Positions 28,601 to 44,172 of a DNA stretch of 64,000 nucleotides are shown piece after piece. Every line of letters starts with the position of its first letter. Position 1 is the stretch's first letter. The notes beneath the pieces are model-generated. The model did no database searches and was not told where the DNA came from. It saw only the letters and a program-made list of their open reading frames with translations. The translations under genes were made by a program, and so were the position numbers. Source of the DNA: Whitmania pigra (lineage: Eukaryota; Annelida; Clitellata; Hirudinida; Haemopidae); assembly GCA_021613335.1 (NCBI GenBank), contig JAJTWR010000356.1:62001-126000 (forward strand), given 5' to 3'.

Positions 28601-31600
28601 TGCACTTAACTTAACTGATATAAACGTAACTGATATAAACTGTATTAATATTAATAATGTTTTAGGATCAGAATGAGGAACCGAATCAACCTTTCAAAAA
28701 TTTTGTTCGCCACATGGTGATCTGCTTCGAATTATTTCTTAAGGTTGGTTTGATAGGCTTTGGTGAAATGGTTATTAGTTGCGGAGATAATATTTGTTTA
28801 AAAATTTTTTATAAACATTTTTTTTTAATCTAATGAACACATATTTTCCAGAAAGTCACGATAAATAATCTTGACTTGAACGACAATGGCATGATCAGGA
28901 TGAAAATGGTTAATTTCTTGAAGGTCATCTCCCAGTTGTACTTCTTCAACAAGGAATGGCGCTGCATCTTACGGGTAAGTACAAATGACTTATTGACAAC
29001 TTAAGTGACTAAGGTACCGAAATAACTACACTTGAATAGTTAAATTTGTAACTATAAACCACAGCTGACAAAGAATCTGAACGGTAAAGAATTTATGCCG
29101 AGCGAGGAATTCAGCAGCAGAAAATTCGAAAACCTTGTCTGCAAATTAATAAACACTGGTAACTTAAACAAGAAACACACCCTTTGGATTTCTCAATTGC
29201 TCGTTCAATGGTAATTCAAAGAAACGTTTTTACAATCCTTGGCATCAATAATAAAATACTTTATAGCTGACAGTGACTTCATAAAAAACATAATTAATAA
29301 TTTCAGTCCGGCTATTTTGCCATTCCACGTCAAATGTTGCGTTTTTTATTACATTGAGCAGTGTATATCATACGAGAGACGGTCCACATTTACTGTAAGT
29401 TTCAAAAATCATCTCAGTTATGTAACGGACTTTAATTAAATAAATAAATTTACGTTAAGTTTAAAATACTTTATTAGAAGTTTGATTAGTTACCACCAAC
29501 TCAAGCGAAACCCTTCCGGAACTTAGCCGAACAGTTCAGTGAAAAAGAAAGATTCCGATTGCTAAGGAATTCTCTACTTAGACTACATTAACTCCCTTTT
29601 ATAGGCAAATGTCAGTCGAGAAAATGCGATCGAACAATTCGAGGATTTAATGAGAGATGATACCTCCTCCCATCACATCTGGAGCCTCAAGTTCATTGGA
29701 GAAGTAAGTCACGGGTCATCCGTTGGTTATTTATTTGATTATAGTCCGTTGCATTACTGAGATAATTTGGTGACGTCGTATGCCTAACATGGATTGGAGG
29801 GGTTGTAAAAATCTCTGGAGGAACTTTAAAAAAAACTCTCTTTGAAAACATAACGCCATTCATGGATCCTTTGTTATTTGTTTGTGGATTATTATTTAAT
29901 GTTATTTTTAAAAAAATTTCCGTTGCAACGTCTTCGGTGGGCACGGGATTAGGTCCAACGAAAGAATTTTTTTCGATCCTTTCCCGAGAATACCAAAAGC
30001 ACGACCTGAAAATGTGGATTGGTGATTCCAGTAAGCACTGAATAATACTGAAGAACTGTCGTGAAAATTATTTTGTGGAATCTTTGATTTTTTCAGTTGG
30101 TAGCTCGGATAAATACAAAGCTGCTGGCTTATTCCCTTCTCCAGAAAAAAATAATTTGAATAAATGGTTCTCGCTTGGTAGAATGGTGTCAAAGGCTATC
30201 ATGGATTTCCACATGGTAAGTTTGCCTGCTCAGTTTAAAATTTATTTTAACAATTGCAAATGATGGTTCTGCAGACACGTTAGTAATTAACATCTATTTT
30301 TAGTTGGATTTGCCGATTCATGAAGAGTTTTTTTGGATTTTACTGAGGCCCAAAAAATTCGAAATGCGTGATAGGCTATATTCTTTGCTCAAAATCAAGC
30401 CAGAACTTACTAAATTTATTCAAAAGCTCTTGGAAACGTCCACAAAAGTCACTGACATTCTTGGCGACGCGACGTTGGTATGTTTATTATTAGATTTATT
30501 TTAACAATGAGGTAAACTGATTCTAAATGTTTTGATAGTGTTTTTCTACATTTCTTGGAAATATTTCAGAAAGAAGAAGATGCGATAGCTGCCATCAGGA
30601 ATCTACAATACGATGGTGGGTGTAGTTTTGAGGACTTGATGATAAATTTCACAATGCCTGGATATCCAGACATGGAGCTGGTGGAAGGTGGAAAGGATCA
30701 GTTTCTCGATCAGTTTAACATAGAAATGTATATCGAGGTAAAATTTGAAACAACTAATGTTACGTTATAATTTAATAATTGTGTTAATGTGTTTGTTTAT
30801 AAATTTATTTCAGTGCTTGTGTGCTGAACTGCTTGAAAAGAAAGTGAAGCAACAGGCTGAACGTTTCATCAAAGGTTATTCCAAGCTGTTGCGTCCCTCC
30901 TCACTTGAAATGTTTCTTCCAAGCGAAGTAAGTTTATTTTTTTATTTTTTTAGTGTTGCATTCCTGGGAAGGCGGTGAAAGCCACAGTGATTACGTGTCG
31001 TGTTCACAACCCAGCACGCACTGCCAGGGAGCGCTTCGGGTAGAGGCGCTATATAAATGGTGACTCGATTAACGAGTGCTTTTGCAAAAGACAATAATCA
31101 AATAAATAAATAAGGAGTGCTTTCAAATCCTATCCGGACATAAGGCACTCAAAAACTTGGCTAAATACAAATACAAATATAAAAATTCACTTTAGAAGTT
31201 TAGACTAATAAAGATAGTGTAAAATATTTAATTTATCAGCTTGATCTTTAGCGCTCTCTTCATTGACCATACTTTAGACAAGCTCAAAGTCATAAAAAAG
31301 GATTTGCTTCACAATTGATGCACATATATATATATATATATATACTATATATTTACATTTAAATTATTAGATCAAGGATTTAATATGCGGATGGGAATAC
31401 GAACGATGGACAGTGGAATACTTAGAGCAAAACATCACACTCAAGGATTACGAAGTAAATTCTCAGCCAATTAAATATCTTTTTGAGATCCTGTCAAAGT
31501 TAGGTATCAAAGAACAGCGATTGTTCCTACAATTCGTCACAAGCACTCCCAGATTACCCACAGGAGGTATGTTTCGTCCACACTGGACAATCACACTGTG

Positions 31601-31816
31601 AAGGATAGTTTAAAAGCAGATTTTTTACTTACAGGTCTCAACGCCTGTAACATATTAGTCCAAAGAATAGCTTACAACAATCCGGACGACTATTTACCCA
31701 CTTCAACTACTTGTTTGAATCGTTTGAACCTTCCAGAATACAGCAGCTACAAGGTGACGAAGGAGAAACTTCTGATGGCTATTTCGAGTGAGAGCAATAC
31801 GTTCGAATTTGTGTAG
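25608..31816 (+). CDS. divergent TRIP12/UFD4-type HECT E3 ubiquitin ligase
   Basis: Many small exons starting at ATG 25608. The HECT exons are 29605-29703, 29937-30030, 30097-30215, 30304-30477, 30570-30737, 30814-30927, 31371-31566 and 31635-31816. The N-terminal half (about 26.1-28.0 kb) is helical ARM-like sequence. The middle (28.4-29.4 kb) resembles the UFD4/TRIP12 region before HECT. HECT motifs: VGTGLGPTKEFFSILSRE, LGRMVSKAIMDF, INFTMPGYPDMEL, EGGKDQFLD, LFLQFVTSTPRLPTGG, catalytic Cys in STTCLNRLNLPEYSSY, and the -4 Phe (FEFV end). I see no WWE domain. The enzyme transfers ubiquitin through a Cys thioester. The N-terminal exons and their number are uncertain. The exon at 29937 has CG in place of AG before it. 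The last exons were duplicated downstream three times. Confidence 0.8.
30961..31111 (+). mobile_element. tRNA-derived SINE, 5'-truncated
   Basis: The body reads GGAAGGCGGTGAAAGCC, then CGTGTTCACAACCCAGC (B-box region), CTGCCAGGGAGCGCTTCGGG, GAGGCGCTATATAAATGG, and ends in an (AATA)n-like tail. Same family as 40627-40804 and 14231-14340. It lies in an intron of the TRIP12-like gene. A (TA)n run follows at about 31323-31343. Confidence 0.7.
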
Positions 31817-32226
31817 AACTGCTCAATTATGATTACTGATTAAAAAAACTAGTAAAAATAAACAGATCTATGTAAAAATTAATTTAGAAAGAGTGACCTG
31901 CACAAACATTTTAATGTATATAATTGTTCAAATTTGGTCACAATTTTCGATTTTAAACCTTCGCGGCTAAGCATATCATAAATCGATGGAAAAGGGTGGA
32001 ACTGTTAATACGGAGATAATATGCTGTGTTAATATGATAACATGATAACAACTACGTAATGAAATAAATTTCTTAGAAGCGTGCTATCCTTCAACGTAAT
32101 TTAAGATTCAGTTGAATGGCATCACTGAGTAACAAGCAAGTAGCGTTATGTTGTAAAATAAACTATTTTACTAACAAAAACTCGAATAAATATGCCAAAA
32201 GATCGGGCAATGGAAGCACTGATTAT

Positions 32227-34257
<2,031 letters not shown>

Positions 34258-34929
34258 ACTGATATAATTATGTATTTTCCGTTGACTTTAAAATTATTTT
34301 CTACCGAAATCTTTCTAAACTCAGTTAAATATCGCTTTGATTCGAATTGCCTTTGTGCACGCAACGAGTTACAATGCTTAAGGAAACACATCGTTCCGTA
34401 TTTTTATCTTGAAAGATCTTTGTCCTTTGCAATGAATGCAGATTTTAACCTTTTGATTTTTAAAGTCTGCTCGTCGTTATTCGATACCCTTAAAAACTTA
34501 GTCTTTTAAAAAGTTCTAAAAATTAGTATTTTTCCGCCAATTGGAAATGAAACCTTGGAACAAGAACTAGCTAAGGTTAGTTAGTTAATGATTAAAGTAA
34601 TGTGTTTGTTAAGTTTAACATTTAAGTACGTTAATGCGACTTTAATTAAATAACAAAAGAGCTGACTTCTGATGTGCTATTGTAACATGATTTAGTGAGT
34701 GGATCAGGCAATCGTTATAAAATTGCTGAGTGTGAGCGTTTGTTTATTTCTACACGAAAATAAAATAAATAAAATGTTTATAACAAACTATAGTTTAGAT
34801 GTTCTTTTAAATGTAAATTTGTTTATAGCTGTTAGACTCGAAGCATAGAAAGTTTATATCAATTTTCAGGAATATTTTGGAGGTCAATGCGGTTCCTCGC
34901 GGATTTTGACAAAAGGCGGCATTAAAGAC
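34258..34929. other. upstream region of SQLE-2
   Basis: No gene is seen. This sequence recurs upstream of SQLE-4 (43976-44880, interrupted by a transposon) and as a remnant at 45280-45520 and 51197-51330, so it is part of the duplicated block. It contains the empty target sites of the fold-back element (34453-34461) and of the second hAT element (near 34477). Confidence 0.7.
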
Positions 34930-37190
34930 AAATAAAGATAAATTAAGTGCTTACTTACAACGCATTCAATAGTTTATTCAACTCCTGTAGTTATGTTAAC
35001 ATGTTAATATGTTAAGAAACGATTGAAATCAAAGTCGCGTACCATAGTATTAAAACGAGAAACCACATCCTAATTCACTATTTCGTTTGGTAGTGAGTTC
35101 CATGGTTTTACTATTCTAATAAAAAAAAATAATATTTGGCAGCATCTGTTGAAAATTTACTATATCGACGTTTGAAACTGTGTCCTCCCGTGTCTGGGTA
35201 ATCCTGGACGAGTAGCAGATGCCTCAGGGTGTTTGTGAACGTTTCTTTATTTCTACACAAAAATAAAATAGATAAAATGTTTATAACAAACTATATTTTA
35301 AATATTGCTCACTTACATCGCATTTAATGGTTTATTCAACTCCTGTTGTTATGTTAATATGTTAAGAAACGATCGAAATTAAAGTCACGTATGGGACATT
35401 AAAACGAGAGACCGTATCCGAATTCACTATTTCGTTTGTTAGTGAGTTCCATGGTTTTACTATTCTAATAAAAAAAAATTATTTGACAGCATCTGTTGAA
35501 AATTTACTATATCGAAGTTTGAAACTGTGTCCTCTCGTGTCTGGGTAATCCTAGACGAGTAGCAGATGTCTCAGCCATTTAGTAATTTGAAGCAAAATGT
35601 TAGGTCCGTCAAGAGGCTGCCTTTCTCAAGGGTCATAAGTTTAAGATGCCTTAGTCTTTCCATGTAGGGGTAGTTAGCAACTGAAGGCATTGATTCGGTA
35701 AATCGTTTTTGGATTTTTTTCAACTCTATCAATTAGGTATTTGCGGTGAGTGTTTTATACTGAGAACATATTCAAGAATAGGTCTGACGAGCGTGAAAAA
35801 AGGCAAGCTTTTTCCAAAACATCCTGGTCCCTCGAGGAGAAGGATTCTCTAATCATCCACGAAATTGTTGCAGCTTTATGAACGATTGTGTCAATGTGGG
35901 CTGCAAACTTTAAGCTTGGGTCCATCATAACCCCGAGATCTCTAATCATGTCCACTCTTTGGAGGGCCTGACTATTTAACAAATTAACTCGATGTGAGAG
36001 AAACCTATAGGAACTTCGACTGATCGAAATGAAACACAATCTTCAATTAATAAAAGAACACCTCCGCCTCTAGAGTCCCTGTGACATATGTCTATTTTTA
36101 TATTTTTAGTTCTATTAGAGATCTTTTGTTACGCTTGTCTAGGTCGTCGCCATCTTTAGTTCAGACCACCGATGGTCGCTCGGTCTTGTGGTTTCGACTG
36201 TCTTGATTAGCTGTTATTGTCATTGTGTTTAGTCAGTTATAGATTGAAATAAACGGAAACATTACAGTCTCGATCCCATCTGACCGCATTAAAACCTGAG
36301 GGGCAGAACATAGAATCTGGAACATCTTTGGTCAGCCATGTTTCAGTCAAACAGAAAATATCTGGATCCTCCAAACTCAAAAACAAAAGTTCTTCGTTAA
36401 ACTTATTCTTATAGCTTCTAATATTTGTGAGCATCCATTTACTTGTTAAGGGACTGTTATGGGAAAGGCTGAGTTGTAGTATCCTTCTGAATTCTAGAAG
36501 AACTTTTGGCCAACCTGCGAGCTTACGCCTCTTCAGACTGCAGGCGGATGAGATCATGATTGAAAAATACTCTCCTGACTTCGGAGTCTTGTGAGGCACG
36601 AAGAAGTCTGGATGATGAAAATACGTCTTTGACCGCCTTTACGTTCTCCAATACAACGCAGAGCTTAGCATTATGATTTTTGATATCTATTGTTATCCTA
36701 ATCGTCTGGATGTGATCACCCGAGGCTTTACAGTCAGATTGTTTCCATAAAAATCTACAAACAAATCAACGTCCTTGACATTTGATCGAGAGGGTAGGCC
36801 TGAGACAATGACATTGTTGGCCCTACGTTTCATCTCTTCCTTCTCCCTTTCAAAGTCAAAGAATGTTTTTGTGGCGATCTTTACTGCTTCATTTCTGTCA
36901 TTGCTTGTCTTTTCTTTTGACTCTGCTTTTTTGTCCATTGAATCCAGCCTCTGCATTACTGTGCATTATAGCGAGTGCATTCTGAAAACACTCGGCCAAT
37001 GATTTGGCTACCTGCGTCATCATGTTCTGAAAAGTCTTTATCAGTAACTCCATTGATTTGTTGAAGCACTCGTTAAGCTTTTCGATTACCGAAAGCATTA
37101 TCTTTTCATTCATTTGAGTCAGTTTTGCACAAAAGTCCGTCATTTCCACGAGTCTCTCACACAATCCTCGGAGATAGACGGTTTCTCAGT
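34930..37190 (-). mobile_element. CR1-like LINE remnant with internal deletion
   Basis: On the minus strand, in order: a coiled-coil ORF1 piece (37164-36693) with RRANNVIVSGLPSRSNVKD; an endonuclease start (36599-36237) with IFCLTETWLTKDVPDSMFCP and a DR motif; then, after a gap with most of the reverse transcriptase missing, an RT end (36039-35755) with RDLGVMMDPSLKFAAHIDT and downstream SVANYPYMERLRHLKLMTLE. The 3' part (about 34940-35230) is repeated at about 35300-35580 together with flanking host sequence. Frames are broken, so the copy is not active. Confidence 0.75.
34940..35580. repeat. local direct duplication of LINE 3' end plus flank
   Basis: About 280 bp sharing GAGTTCCATGGTTTTACTAT, CTGTTGAAAATTTACTATAT and GTGTCTGGGTAATCCT occurs at about 34945-35220 and 35305-35570. 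The intervening 35229-35300 copies host sequence from 34735-34800 (TTTATTTCTACAC, AAAATGTTTATAACAAACTA), so the duplication crossed the element/host junction. Confidence 0.7.
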
Positions 37191-37280
37191 TCTCGGCATA
37201 CTGTCTTTAAAATTAGCCGAAAAGAAGCCATATATATATATTAACTTCATTTTGTAGACAAATAATAATTAACTTGTAAG

Positions 37281-37400
37281 GCATAGCGTCAGAGGCGCCT
37301 AATACCCGTCGTACCAAAGCGATCGAACAATTCGATGATTTTATGAGAAATGACATGACTTTCCCGAGTTTTCAACATCAAGTTTGAGAAGTACACTGCT
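37281..37400 (+). pseudogene. degenerate TRIP12-like exon fragment next to a SINE scrap
   Basis: 37316-37350 (CGATCGAACAATTCGATGAT and following) matches the exon at 29605-29703 with substitutions, then decays (GACATGACTTTCCC in place of GATACCTCCTCC). Bases 37281-37300 (GCATAGCGTCAGAGGCGC) match the SINE tail at 40661. It marks the left edge of the second copy of the TRIP12-SQLE block. Confidence 0.7.
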
Positions 37401-37735
37401 TTGCTAAAATTTATTTATTATTTAGTTATTTGACGACCACTTTTTATGTTACAGAATTACATAGGCCATTTTTCCCCACAATGTACATTAGATTTACAAA
37501 CGTATCTAATTTATTACTTAGACAAATATTTTGTGCGATTTCTGAGAAAAAATGGAAATACGCAAAAATTACGTGTAAGAACAAGAGACACTAGGGATCA
37601 TAGATTTTCTTATTTAAAGTCATTTTTAATGTCTATTTTTAAAGTCAAACCTTTAGATTATTATTTATATGAAAGTCAATAATATATCTTATCTCTTTAA
37701 TAATTAGCTCTTGAACTCTATTTTTAATTAATCCA

Positions 37736-38050
37736 AGAAAGGTTTAAAGCTCTTTTCATTCAGTTCCTTCCTTGCATTATTGCAAGCATCTTTCAGTTCC
37801 TGAATACTGAAATATTGCTTCCTGTTGGAGTATTTCTTCTTAGCAAGCAGTCCCCATAAGTTTCAATGGGGTTCAAGTCTAGGGAGGGATCTAGCCACTT
37901 CAGAACCTTCAAATTCTTTTCCTGGAGAAAAGTTTTAGTCAGTCTTGATAACAGGGCATTGTCATGCTGAAAAATGACTGCATCATCTCCAAATTTATCA
38001 AAGCATAAACAGTTTCTTCTCCGGTTATCCTTTTCTATGACATTCAATAA
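37736..38050 (-). mobile_element. Tc1/mariner-type transposase fragment
   Basis: The minus-strand frame has VIFQHDNALLSRLTKTFL, NLKVLKWLDPSLDLNPIET and ends KSFKPFLD. This is the second and third catalytic region of a DDE transposase (family form FQQDNAPxHT, SPDLNPIENxW). Substitutions in those motifs and the short length indicate an inactive scrap. It sits inside the second TRIP12-SQLE block. Confidence 0.7.
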
Positions 38051-38724
38051 ATTCCAGGATCCAACTTTCGAAAAACTTTGTTTCTACCCGCCAAACCTAC
38101 CGGTTTTCAGCAATGGACAACTCTATGTGGGTGTGTCCAACTATGTAATTATTGTCTCAGAAAATCAAAACATTAAAAACTGCATTTTTATAGAAATTTT
38201 TGACAGGAATGGTTAAGGTGTAAGTAATAAAATTATATTGTGAGAACAATTGACATGTTTTTATTATAATAGATTATTTTGAACAGTTCTAGACGCTCAG
38301 ATACCATGTGGGTGTCGCTAGCACGGTTTAAATTACTAGCAAAAATAAACTGATTGACATAAAAATTAAGTTGGAAAAAATGAATTGCACAAACATTTTA
38401 AATTAAAATGTTTAATGTATAATTGTTTAAATCTGTTCACAATTTTCAATTTTACAAGTTGAGTCAGCTAAGCAATAGAAAAATCTAACAATAGAAAGAT
38501 TAGGAACTTTTGTTATGGAGATAACATTTAATAAGATTTTCCTGTTGATAATGATGGTAGCTAAGGAGTAAAATATAATTCCTTACATAGATATCTATCT
38601 ATCCATAGTGCTATCTTTTAACTTACTTGCAGAATCAGTTGTCATCACCATGTTTTCTGACATCAATTTGCGAATTAAACTATATCGCCATCATAAAATC
38701 TAGAATTAACAAAATATGGCAGTT

Positions 38725-39476
38725 TTAAAAAAAAAGTTTTGCTTCCGACCAAATGTAAGGAGCTAAGAGGGAGCATGTCTTTGCACAAAAACGAATCGAT
38801 TCGTAAAGAGCCTTCAAATGCGAGGGGTGTCGATTGTCCTTGAAGGGCAGGTAAACAGAGTAGAGAGATATGGATAGCAAAGTGATTGTGAACTGAAGGA
38901 TTGTCGTGTTTAATCTGCTATAACAAGCTTTTACTATAGCACAACTTATTAAGTTAATCGTAAAATAATTAGAAAATAAAAAAGAAACTAACGAAGCCAA
39001 TAACTCGACGGAGGTATTGAGGTATTTGCCACCAAGATTGCAAAACCTTAGGGTTGCATCTAGCAACAGTGTCGACCATTCTGAATGTAACAAAACTTAA
39101 AAGTTTTAAGATTTTCACATCTCCTTTAACGATTTATTACCGTCATTTGCCGCAAAAATCTCAAACAAGGAATTTGCAAGTATATTGATCATAAATGTAT
39201 GACTGAATCTTCGCTGGCTATAAAATTTTCTTGAAATTTTTCCGACAGCTTTGTACTCGGCCAAATTGTCGATATCCAAAAAAAGACTCCTCAACATCAC
39301 GATTTCATACAAGGCAACCGTCATTCCATTGCCCGTGATTGGATGTCTCAGATCCAAAGCATCTCCTAAGAGGAGTACTCCTTTTTTGTGTTTTGGACCA
39401 GCCGCCATCATATTAGTTGGCATTCTACGAATTGGTACAGAGGTTATGGCTTCTAGAAATGCATCTCTGAAAGGTT
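38725..39476 (-). pseudogene. squalene-epoxidase-like copy 3, 5'-truncated
   Basis: Only exons 6-8 of the SQLE-2 type remain: exon 6 (39476 to about 39140) with GDALDLRHPITGNGMTVALY and FEIFAANDG, exon 7 with WSTLLLDATLRFCNLGG, and exon 8 ending WSEAKLFF at 38725. The homology to SQLE-2 continues into the adjoining intron and stops near 39550, so exons 1-5, including the FAD-binding start, are gone. Downstream sequence (38290-38585) is homologous to 31840-32160. The remaining exons are open and moderately diverged from SQLE-2. It cannot encode an oxidase and is probably dead. Confidence 0.8.
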
Positions 39477-39747
39477 CTTGAAAATTGTAAATTCTAAAAT
39501 TAAATAGTAAATTAATACCTCAACAATTAATACCATTAATTAATTAAGCAATACAATTTATATTGTTGTGAACGACGGGGTTTAATTATTTTATAGGATG
39601 ATTTCTATATATCGTTGTAAGTGTGGTTTCGTAATAATTAAGTTAATATTGCTAATGTATTTAAATTTATATTTAATTATATTTGGCATCTTCTTCATGC
39701 CCGAGGTCTCACTATTCTTGCTACAAAACAAATCTCGCTTTTTTTTA
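39477..39747. other. boundary DNA after SQLE-3
   Basis: The first ~75 bases match an SQLE-2 intron. The rest is unique AT-rich DNA with no recognised content, up to the TRIP12-derived segment. Confidence 0.4.
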
Positions 39748-39773
39748 ATTTCGAGGATTTAATGAGAGATGAT
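39748..39773 (+). pseudogene. TRIP12-like exon piece left of the hAT insertion
   Basis: TTTCGAGGATTTAATGAGAG followed by ATGAT matches bases 29638-29661 of the ligase exon. The exon resumes on the other side of the hAT element at 41159. Confidence 0.8.
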
Positions 39774-41158
39774 CAGTGATGGGTAGTATTTCAAATCAAG
39801 TGATTTAAAATCACGAAATAAAATCACCTTTGTGATTTTTTGATTTGATTCAAAATCATCGTGTGTTGTGCGATTTTTATTTTTATTTTAAATCATATTT
39901 TTGATGATTGATGATTTTTTTTAATATGTAAAAATCACGAAATCATATAAAATTTAAATTTCAAAATTTATTTTTTTAAATATATAATATCTTTCTTTAT
40001 GACATTATCAGTCGATAATCGATGCAACTTCCTTTTATTAACTTGTATTGTTGTTGTTAGTGCTATTCCGACCTCATGGTTAACGAAAGTTGTAAAATTG
40101 CTGATAATGATAAAACTGCCTGTGAATTGCCGCCGCTGCTTGACTTGTAATTTTTTAAAATTACAAGTAATTTTTTAAAATTACAAGTGAGGAAGCTGAC
40201 AAAGTTGTAGCTAAATGTATTGATTGTGTTAATAAGTCGATATCAGGATCGAGACGTGCAACGATTTCCTACGCCATCTAATGCTTTTTACATTCTTAGC
40301 TACATGAAAAATAAATTTTTTTAAATATAAGAATGTATGACACATGATGTATGTTGGAACTGAATATATGACAAACAATTCTTATGGAACTAGTATTAGA
40401 AGTGTTTTTACGTAGAACGAATTCTGCACCAGCTGACCAGGATCAACATTTAGAAATAGTCCTTGACAATGAATATTACGGATATTATGAGGATCGTCAG
40501 TCTGACTTGCAAAAAGTCACTGTTAACAAGGCAAACAGTATCCGCACCAATACGATGAATTATTTGTCTGATGCGGAATGTCATCTCTCTAGTCTTGAAT
40601 CAAGCCTAGTCAAAAAAATCTTTGTTGTAACTTCATTTATTTATATAGCGCCATATGCATAGCGTCAGAGGCGCTTGTAACCATTTATATAGCGGTCCTT
40701 CCCAAGGGAACTGGTGTCAGTGCAGGCTGGGTTTCGAACACCACACATTACGACTGTTGCCATTACCGCCGTATGCAATTCGGCTAACCTGAACGCCCCT
40801 AGTCACTTTGTGCGCTATAATACAAAGCTGCCACCATTAGCTCCCATGGAGAGGTTATTTAGTTAGGCAGGACTGATTGAAACATCAAGAAAGAACAGAC
40901 TACATGATTCGATGTTTCAAAAACAAAAGTTTTTGAAATTTAATAAAAGCTTTTGAAAATTAACAGTGTTGAAAAAGTTCGTGCACTTTTTGGTCAAAGT
41001 GATTTGATTTTGATGATTTTAACGTCAAATCACATGCGTGAACCTGATTTTAACGTGAAATCACATGCGTGAACCTGATTTCGATTTCCAATCACTTTTT
41101 GTCTGGTGATCTTGATTTTGATTTCCAATCACTCTGAACGTGATTTTACCCATCATCT
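39774..41158 (+). mobile_element. hAT-family DNA transposon, degenerate (hAT-1)
   Basis: It is flanked by an 8-bp target duplication, GAGATGAT (39766-39773) and CAGATGAT (41159-41166), with one mismatch. The left terminus is CAGTGATGGGTAGTATTTCA; the right end in reverse is GATGATGGGTAAAATCACG. Coding remnants include MVNESCKIADNDKTA near 40075 and the hAT C-terminal region LPPLAPMERLFS, AGLIETSRKNRLHDSMF (about 40825-40915). Stops and deletions make it non-autonomous. A SINE lies inside at 40627-40804. Confidence 0.85.
40627..40804 (-). mobile_element. tRNA-derived SINE, near full length
   Basis: Minus strand: head GGGGCGTTCAGGTTAGCCGA (A box in TTAGCCGAATTGC), B box GTGTTCGAAACCC, body CAGTTCCCTTGGGAAGGACC, tail GCTATATAAATGG repeated once more at the end. 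A short target duplication, CTTTGT, is seen at both ends. It is inserted in hAT-1, since the hAT-2 copy reads straight across this site. Confidence 0.75.
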
Positions 41159-41578
41159 CAGATGATACCTCCTCCCATCACATCTGGAGCCTCAAGTTCA
41201 TTGGAGAAGTAAGTCACGGGTCATCCGTTGGTTATTTATTTGATTATAGTCCGTTGCATTACTGAGATAATTTGGTGACGTCGTATGCCTACAATTCGTC
41301 ACAAGCACTCCCAGATTACCCACAGGAGGTATGTTTCGTCCACACTGGACAATCACACTGTGAAGGATAGTTTAAAAGCAGATTTTTTACTTACAGGTCT
41401 CAACGCCTGTAACATATTAGTCCAAAGAATAGCTTACAACAATCCGGACGACTATTTACCCACTTCAACTACTTGTTTGAATCGTTTGAACCTTCCAGAA
41501 TACAGCAGCTACAAGGTGACGAAGGAGAAACTTCTGATGGCCAGTTCGAGTGAGAGCTCAATTATGATTAATGATTAA
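41159..41578 (+). pseudogene. TRIP12-like 3' fragment with fused exons and lost C-terminus
   Basis: Bases 41161-41288 copy 29656-29784 (end of a HECT exon and its intron), then jump to sequence matching 31531 onward (last two exons), a deletion of about 1.75 kb. The catalytic-Cys motif TTCLNRLNLPEYSSY is kept. A 26-bp deletion near the end replaces the conserved -4 Phe tail (TFEFV) with an alternative short end. It has no promoter or N-terminus and is not a functional ligase. Confidence 0.85.
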
Positions 41579-41944
41579 AAAAACTAGTAAAAATAAACAG
41601 ATCTATGTAAAAATTAATTTAGAAAGAGTGACCTGAACAAACATTTTAATGTATATAATTGTTCAAATTTGGTCACGTTCGCGGCTAAGCATATAATAAA
41701 TCGATGGAAAAAGGTGGAACTGTTAATACGGAGTTAATATGATGTTTTAATATGATAACATGATAACAACTACGTAATGAAATAAATTTCTTAGAAGCGT
41801 GCTATCCTTCAACGTAATTTAAAATTCAGTTGCATGGCATCACTAAGTAACAAGCAAGTAGCATGATGCTGTAAAATAAGCTATTTTACTAACAAAAACT
41901 CGAATAAATATGCCAAAAGATCGGGCAATGGAAGCACTGATTAT

Positions 41945-43975
<2,031 letters not shown>

Positions 43976-44172
43976 ACTGATATAATTATGTATTTTCCGT
44001 TGACTTTAAAATTATTTTCTACCGAAATCTTTCTAAACTCAGTTAAATATCGCTTTGATTCGAATTGCCTTTGTGCACGCAACGAGTTAAAATGCTTAAC
44101 GAAACACATCATTCCGTATTTTTATCTTGAAAGATCTTTGTCTTTTGCAATGAATGCAGACATTTTAACCTT

